Of a stretch of DNA of 64,000 nt, positions 60,692 through 64,000 are shown one piece after another (positions within the stretch are counted from its first letter, which is position 1; each line of letters starts with the position of its first letter). Where the stretch lies: contig NZ_PGDQ01000010.1 of assembly GCF_003073135.1 (NCBI RefSeq), positions 124,001 through 188,000 on the forward strand. The letters are read 5' to 3'. Source of the stretch: Euzebya rosea (GTDB lineage: Bacteria > Actinomycetota > Nitriliruptoria > Euzebyales > Euzebyaceae). Position numbers and translations under genes: made by a program. The notes beneath the pieces were generated by a model. That model had not been told where the DNA came from. It ran no database searches and worked only from the letters and a program-made list of their open reading frames with translations.

Positions 60692-61414
60692 CTAGGTGTG
60701 CCCGGAGGAGAGTCCGCCGTCTACGTAGATCGTCTGACCCGAGACATACGCAGCTGCCGCGCTGCACAGGAAGTCAACCACACCGGCAACGTCCGAGGGG
60801 GTTCCCGCTCTCCGGGCCGGTACCCCGTTGATGAAGCGCTCGTAGGCTCCAGGAGCGCGGCGCCTGAACTCCGCGGTGCCTGGGGTGTCGATGACTCCGG
60901 GGCAGATCACGTTGGCCGTGATCCCTGCAGGCCCCCCCTCGATGGCCACCGTTCGTGCCAGGCCGACAAGGCCAGCCTTCGCTGCTGCGTAGTTGGCCTG
61001 TCCGAAGTTGCCGTCCTTGGCAATCGACGAGAGGTAGACCATCCGCCCCGACCCCGCCGCCACCATGGCCGGCCATATCGTTCGGGTGAGCAAGAAGCCC
61101 GCAGTGAGGTCGACACGGATCACCTGGTCCCAGTCGGCCAGGCCCATTCGTTCGATCCTGGCGTCCCGCTGAATCCCCGCGTTGGCTACGCCAACCGTGG
61201 GCGGATCGAAGCGTTCGGCGACCGTGGCAACCGCTTGAGCCAGTGTGTCCGCCTGACCGACATCGCACACCACACCCAGCATGTTCGGGCCGGAGAGCGA
61301 CTCCACTGCCGGGTCGAGGTCCAGTGCGCCGACCTGCAGGCCGGAGGCCTCCAGCGCTGCAGCCACACTCGCGCCGATGCCACGCGCCGCCCCGGTCACG
61401 ATCGCGGTAACCAT
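60692..61414 (-). CDS. Short-chain dehydrogenase/reductase
   Basis: A 240-aa SDR starting at ATG 61414 (MVTAIVTGAARGIGASVAAAL). Active-site region VYLSSIAKDGNFGQANYAAAKAGLVGL and C-terminal VSGQTIYVDGGLSSG. Co-directional with tetR and divergent from the crotonase gene across site D. Confidence 0.88.
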   Translation of the reverse strand: MVTAIVTGAARGIGASVAAALEASGLQVGALDLDPAVESLSGPNMLGVVCDVGQADTLAQAVATVAERFDPPTVGVANAGIQRDARIERMGLADWDQVIRVDLTAGFLLTRTIWPAMVAAGSGRMVYLSSIAKDGNFGQANYAAAKAGLVGLARTVAIEGGPAGITANVICPGVIDTPGTAEFRRRAPGAYERFINGVPARRAGTPSDVAGVVDFLCSAAAAYVSGQTIYVDGGLSSGHT

Positions 61415-61433
61415 CCCACTGACCCCCTTGTTG

Positions 61434-61449
61434 TCTATCGATGGATCGA
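61434..61449. promoter_or_regulatory. Putative TetR operator, site D
   Basis: TCTATCGATGGATCGA in the divergent promoter between the SDR-tetR unit and the crotonase gene; 20 bases from each start. It resembles site A most closely when read on the other strand (GTTCGATCCATCGATAGA). Confidence 0.6.
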
Positions 61450-61469
61450 ACGGTAACATCTAGGCGCAG

Positions 61470-62264
61470 ATGGTCCAAGATGCCTCCACGTCCGCGGTGC
61501 TCATGACCCACGCCGATGGTGTCCTGCACATCGAACTCAACAGGCCGGAGCGGCTCAACGCGCTTGACGCGGAGAGCGTCGAGCGGATTCGTGACGGTCT
61601 CATCGCCGTCGGCGACGAGCCCTCGGTCGGCGCCGTGGTGATCTCCGGGCGTGGCCGAGCCTTCTGCGCGGGGCGAGATCTGCGCACGCTGCATGCCATA
61701 CCGGACCGGCGCTCCATGTCGGTACAAGACCGGGCAGCGGCCCGTCGGGACGAGCACGATCGTCTCCTCAACGGGTTCACCGTGGTGACCCTTCTGCGCA
61801 CCGTGGGAGTCCCTTGCATCGCGGCTCTCCACGGAGCAGTGGCCGGGGCCGGACTGGGGATCGCGCTCGCCTGCGACCTGCGCGTGGTCGCCACGGATAC
61901 CACGCTGGTCTCCGCGTATGGTCGGATCGGCCTGCCGGGGGACTGGGGCGTCACCAGGATGCTGCCGCGCGTCGTGGGTGACGCCCTCGCAAGACGGATG
62001 CTCTTCACCGGGCACCGTCCGACGGTGGCCGAGCTGGAGGCCGTTGGCTTCGCCACCGCCGTTGTCCGGCCCGATGAGGCCACGGCTGCGGCACTCCGCC
62101 AGGGTGTCTCGCTGGCGGCCGGCCCGCGCATAGCCCACCACCACATGAAGGCACTGTTGCGCGACGACCGGTTGGTGGAGCATCTGGAGAAGGAGGTTCA
62201 TGCAACGATGCTGTGTCAGGAGACCGACGCGCATCGGGTCGCCCTTCAGGAGCTACTCACCTGA
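61470..62264 (+). CDS. Enoyl-CoA hydratase/isomerase family protein (crotonase)
   Basis: A 264-aa crotonase: ELNRPERLNALDAES, RAFCAGRDLRTL (oxyanion hole), ALHGAVAGAGLGIALACDLRV, GRIGLPGDWGVTRMLPRVVG. Both catalytic glutamates of classical hydratases are replaced (Gly in the GAGLGIAL segment; Tyr/Gly near SAYGRIG), while an Asp is present in LPGDWG. This points to an isomerase or a different crotonase reaction rather than simple hydration. Confidence 0.85.
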   Translation: MVQDASTSAVLMTHADGVLHIELNRPERLNALDAESVERIRDGLIAVGDEPSVGAVVISGRGRAFCAGRDLRTLHAIPDRRSMSVQDRAAARRDEHDRLLNGFTVVTLLRTVGVPCIAALHGAVAGAGLGIALACDLRVVATDTTLVSAYGRIGLPGDWGVTRMLPRVVGDALARRMLFTGHRPTVAELEAVGFATAVVRPDEATAAALRQGVSLAAGPRIAHHHMKALLRDDRLVEHLEKEVHATMLCQETDAHRVALQELLT

Positions 62265-62278
62265 GGCGTCTGCAACCC

Positions 62279-63436
62279 TCAGTAGGACTTGGGAAGTCCC
62301 AGCCCCCGCTCGGCAACGAAGTTGAGCACCATCTCACGGCTCACCGGGGCCGTCTTGAGGAAACGGGCCAGGCTCCAGAACTCTGCGATGCCGTACTCCT
62401 CGGCGAAGCCGTTGCCTCCATGGGCCTGCATCGACCGGTCGACAGCCATCATGGCCGCGTCGGCGGCAGCGAGCTTGGCCACGTTGCTGGCCATCCCGGC
62501 GTTGCGCCCTTGGTCGTACTCCCGCGCCGCGACACTGGTCATCTGTCTGGCGAGTTCGACCTGGACGAATGCTTCGGCAAGCGGGTGCGCCAGACCCTGG
62601 TGGCTTCCGATGGGCACACCCCAGACCTGACGCTGGTTGGCGTAGGTTGCCGCCCGGTCCAAGGCGTACCGGGCCACCCCGTTGGCCAGTGCGGCACCGA
62701 GGATCCGTTCGGGGTTGAGGCCGGCGAAAACCTGTCGCAGGCCTTCGCCTGCGCGTCCGATAAGGCGATCCTCGCTGAGGTGCACATCGTCGAAGTACAG
62801 GGTGTACTGACGTTCCGGAAGGGTCAGGGCGACGGGGATGGGGTCCTTCCGCAAGCCAGGAGCATCGGCATCGACGACGAACAGCGACAGCTCCCCGTGC
62901 CCCTTCTGATCAGTGCCGGTCCGGGCGACCACCAGGATGTGGTCGGCGACATCGACCCCAGTGATGTAGTACTTCTGTCCACGCAGGACCCAGCCGTCGC
63001 CATCACGCGTGGCCCGGGTCGTCAGGGCGTGGCTGTTGGAGCCAGCGTCCGGCTCGGTGATGGCGAATGCGAATATGGAGTCTCCCGCGGTCATTGAGGG
63101 CAGCCACTCCTTGCGCTGCTCGGGGTTGCCGAAACGTGCGATCACCGAGCCGCAGATGGCTGATGACACAACGATCATCATCAACGGCGAGCCGGTGGCG
63201 GCGAACTCCTCAGCCACCACCGCCAGTTCGGCGATGCCCATTCCCCCGCCGCCATGTTCCTCGGGGAGGTTCACCCCCACCAGTCCTGCCTCAGCGGCTG
63301 CCTGCCACAGCTCGTGGGTGTGCTCGTGCGCACGGGCCTTCGCCAGGAAGTAGTCGGGTCCGAAGTCCCTGCCGATGCGATTGATGGTGTCCCGGAGCAT
63401 CTGTTCATCGGGGTCGGTGCGCCACATCACGGTCAT
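62279..63436 (-). CDS. Acyl-CoA dehydrogenase
   Basis: A 385-aa flavoenzyme: FAFAITEPDAGSNSHALTTRATRDGDGWVLRGQKYYITG (FAD-binding and signature region) and a C-terminal MQAHGGNGFAEEYGIAEFWSLAR. The C-terminal helix usually carrying the catalytic Glu reads HGGNGFAEEYG, compatible with it. Coupled to the MaoC gene (ATGA) and probably paired with the partial dehydrogenase at the window end, since actinobacterial lipid-type ACADs are often heterotetramers of two adjacent genes. Confidence 0.9.
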   Translation of the reverse strand: MTVMWRTDPDEQMLRDTINRIGRDFGPDYFLAKARAHEHTHELWQAAAEAGLVGVNLPEEHGGGGMGIAELAVVAEEFAATGSPLMMIVVSSAICGSVIARFGNPEQRKEWLPSMTAGDSIFAFAITEPDAGSNSHALTTRATRDGDGWVLRGQKYYITGVDVADHILVVARTGTDQKGHGELSLFVVDADAPGLRKDPIPVALTLPERQYTLYFDDVHLSEDRLIGRAGEGLRQVFAGLNPERILGAALANGVARYALDRAATYANQRQVWGVPIGSHQGLAHPLAEAFVQVELARQMTSVAAREYDQGRNAGMASNVAKLAAADAAMMAVDRSMQAHGGNGFAEEYGIAEFWSLARFLKTAPVSREMVLNFVAERGLGLPKSY

Positions 63437-63921
63437 GTCGGGAACTCCTGCTCGTCGGGACTTTCAGTCGGAAGGGGGGTGTCGGTGGCCACTGAGTGAC
63501 GGGCGATGAGGCCGGTCGTCGAGAAGGACATGAGGACCGAGTCGCGTTGGTCCAGCACCTCGAAGTCCATTCGGATGAACCCGCGTCCGCGGCGGGTGAG
63601 CCGCCGTTCCGAGATCGTCACCCTCGCCCTCACGCGGTCCCCCGGCCGGGTTGGCGCGAACCAGCGGGCGTCGTCCAGCGAGATGCCGCCCTGACCATCG
63701 TGCTCCATGATCCCGTGCCCCATCCACAGCGACCAGGCGACGGCCATGGTGTGGAAACCCGAGGCGATCAACCCACCGAAGGCTCCCGCGTCCGCGACGC
63801 TTGGGTCGGTGTGCATGGGCTGGGGGTCGTACTCCTTTGCGAAAGCGATGATCTCGTCTGCAGAGATGCGTCGGTCGCGGGTGACATGAACCGAGCCCAG
63901 CTCTATGTCCTCGTACTTCAT
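63433..63921 (-). CDS. MaoC-family dehydratase
   Basis: A 162-aa hotdog hydratase with FAKEYDPQPMHTDPSVADAGAFGGLIASGFHTMA. Lies between, and overlaps, two acyl-CoA dehydrogenase genes (ATGA at both ends), so dehydrogenation and hydration enzymes are made together. Confidence 0.88.
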   Translation of the reverse strand: MKYEDIELGSVHVTRDRRISADEIIAFAKEYDPQPMHTDPSVADAGAFGGLIASGFHTMAVAWSLWMGHGIMEHDGQGGISLDDARWFAPTRPGDRVRARVTISERRLTRRGRGFIRMDFEVLDQRDSVLMSFSTTGLIARHSVATDTPLPTESPDEQEFPT

Positions 63922-64000
63922 CGGCCACCTCCACCTGTACTGAGCGCCGCCCGGCCGAGCATGTTCAGCAGACTCTCCGACGTGCCCCCAGCGATGGTCC
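63918..64000 (-). CDS. Acyl-CoA dehydrogenase, C-terminal fragment at window edge
   Basis: The last 26 codons read TIAGGTSESLLNMLGRAALSTGGGGR, carrying the IAGGTSE motif that ends acyl-CoA dehydrogenases. The gene continues beyond the window. Its stop overlaps the MaoC start (ATGA). Confidence 0.78.
   Translation of the reverse strand, partial: TIAGGTSESLLNMLGRAALSTGGGGR

Overview
The window is a 64 kb piece of a high-GC actinobacterial chromosome. The evidence is G+C-rich coding throughout, frequent GTG/TTG starts, dense ATGA/GTGA/TTGA gene overlaps, lipoproteins, and a secreted protein with cell-wall-binding-repeat-2 modules. A deep-branching actinobacterium such as a Nitriliruptoria/Euzebya relative is a guess from gene flavour only. 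No rRNA, tRNA or CRISPR array was seen.

Region 1 (1-7.56 kb) is housekeeping-like. It holds a carbohydrate ABC transporter (substrate-binding lipoprotein, cut by the window edge, and a MalG-type permease), an alkaline-phosphatase-superfamily hydrolase, an 890-aa secreted cell-wall-binding protein, fdhD with a DUF6457 gene, and a haloalkane dehalogenase. A 72-bp tandem repeat lies between two convergent genes.

Region 2 (about 7.56-33.1 kb) is an accessory island with no central metabolism. It carries a small-membrane-protein operon with a 372-aa unknown protein, a split STAND NTPase/TPR pair, HTH proteins, and two tyrosine-recombinase genes (640 aa, and a 1239-aa protein with nine HTH-like repeats and two catalytic domains). 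It also has two ImmA/IrrE metallopeptidases, a zinc-ribbon glycosyltransferase, and IS256- and IS30-type remnants at its right edge. Its centrepiece (14.5-20.1 kb) is a compact operon: acyl carrier protein, XRE repressor, ImmA/IrrE peptidase fused to a chagasin-like cysteine-protease inhibitor, papain-like C1 peptidase, thymidylate-synthase-like enzyme, HMUDK_hel/aGPT-PPlase-like protein and TylF-type methyltransferase. A holo-ACP synthase diverges from its left end and a MazG-like NTP pyrophosphohydrolase converges on its right end. I read this as a possible nucleotide or DNA-base modification system with built-in proteolytic control; no such complete combination is known to me. An AT-rich 11-bp motif (CGTTAATAACG or its complement) occurs three times, before the first island gene, an HTH operon and the 640-aa recombinase.

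Region 3 (33.1-64 kb) is a catabolic supercluster for an imported acid that is activated to a CoA thioester. It holds three acyl-CoA ligases, two SCPx-type thiolases, a DUF35 protein, five MaoC/FAS1-type hydratase genes, four SDR dehydrogenases, two acyl-CoA dehydrogenases (one cut by the window end), a crotonase, two hotdog thioesterases and a BtrH-like protein. It also holds PaaABCD-like ring oxygenase subunits without a visible PaaE reductase, and two interleaved LIV-type ABC transporters (two binding proteins, two LivH, two LivM, four ATPases). A TetR repressor gene lies within the cluster. Four promoter regions share a TCGAT-N6-ATCGA-like palindrome that probably defines its regulon. The substrate cannot be read from sequence; an aromatic, alicyclic or terpenoid/steroid-derived acid would fit.
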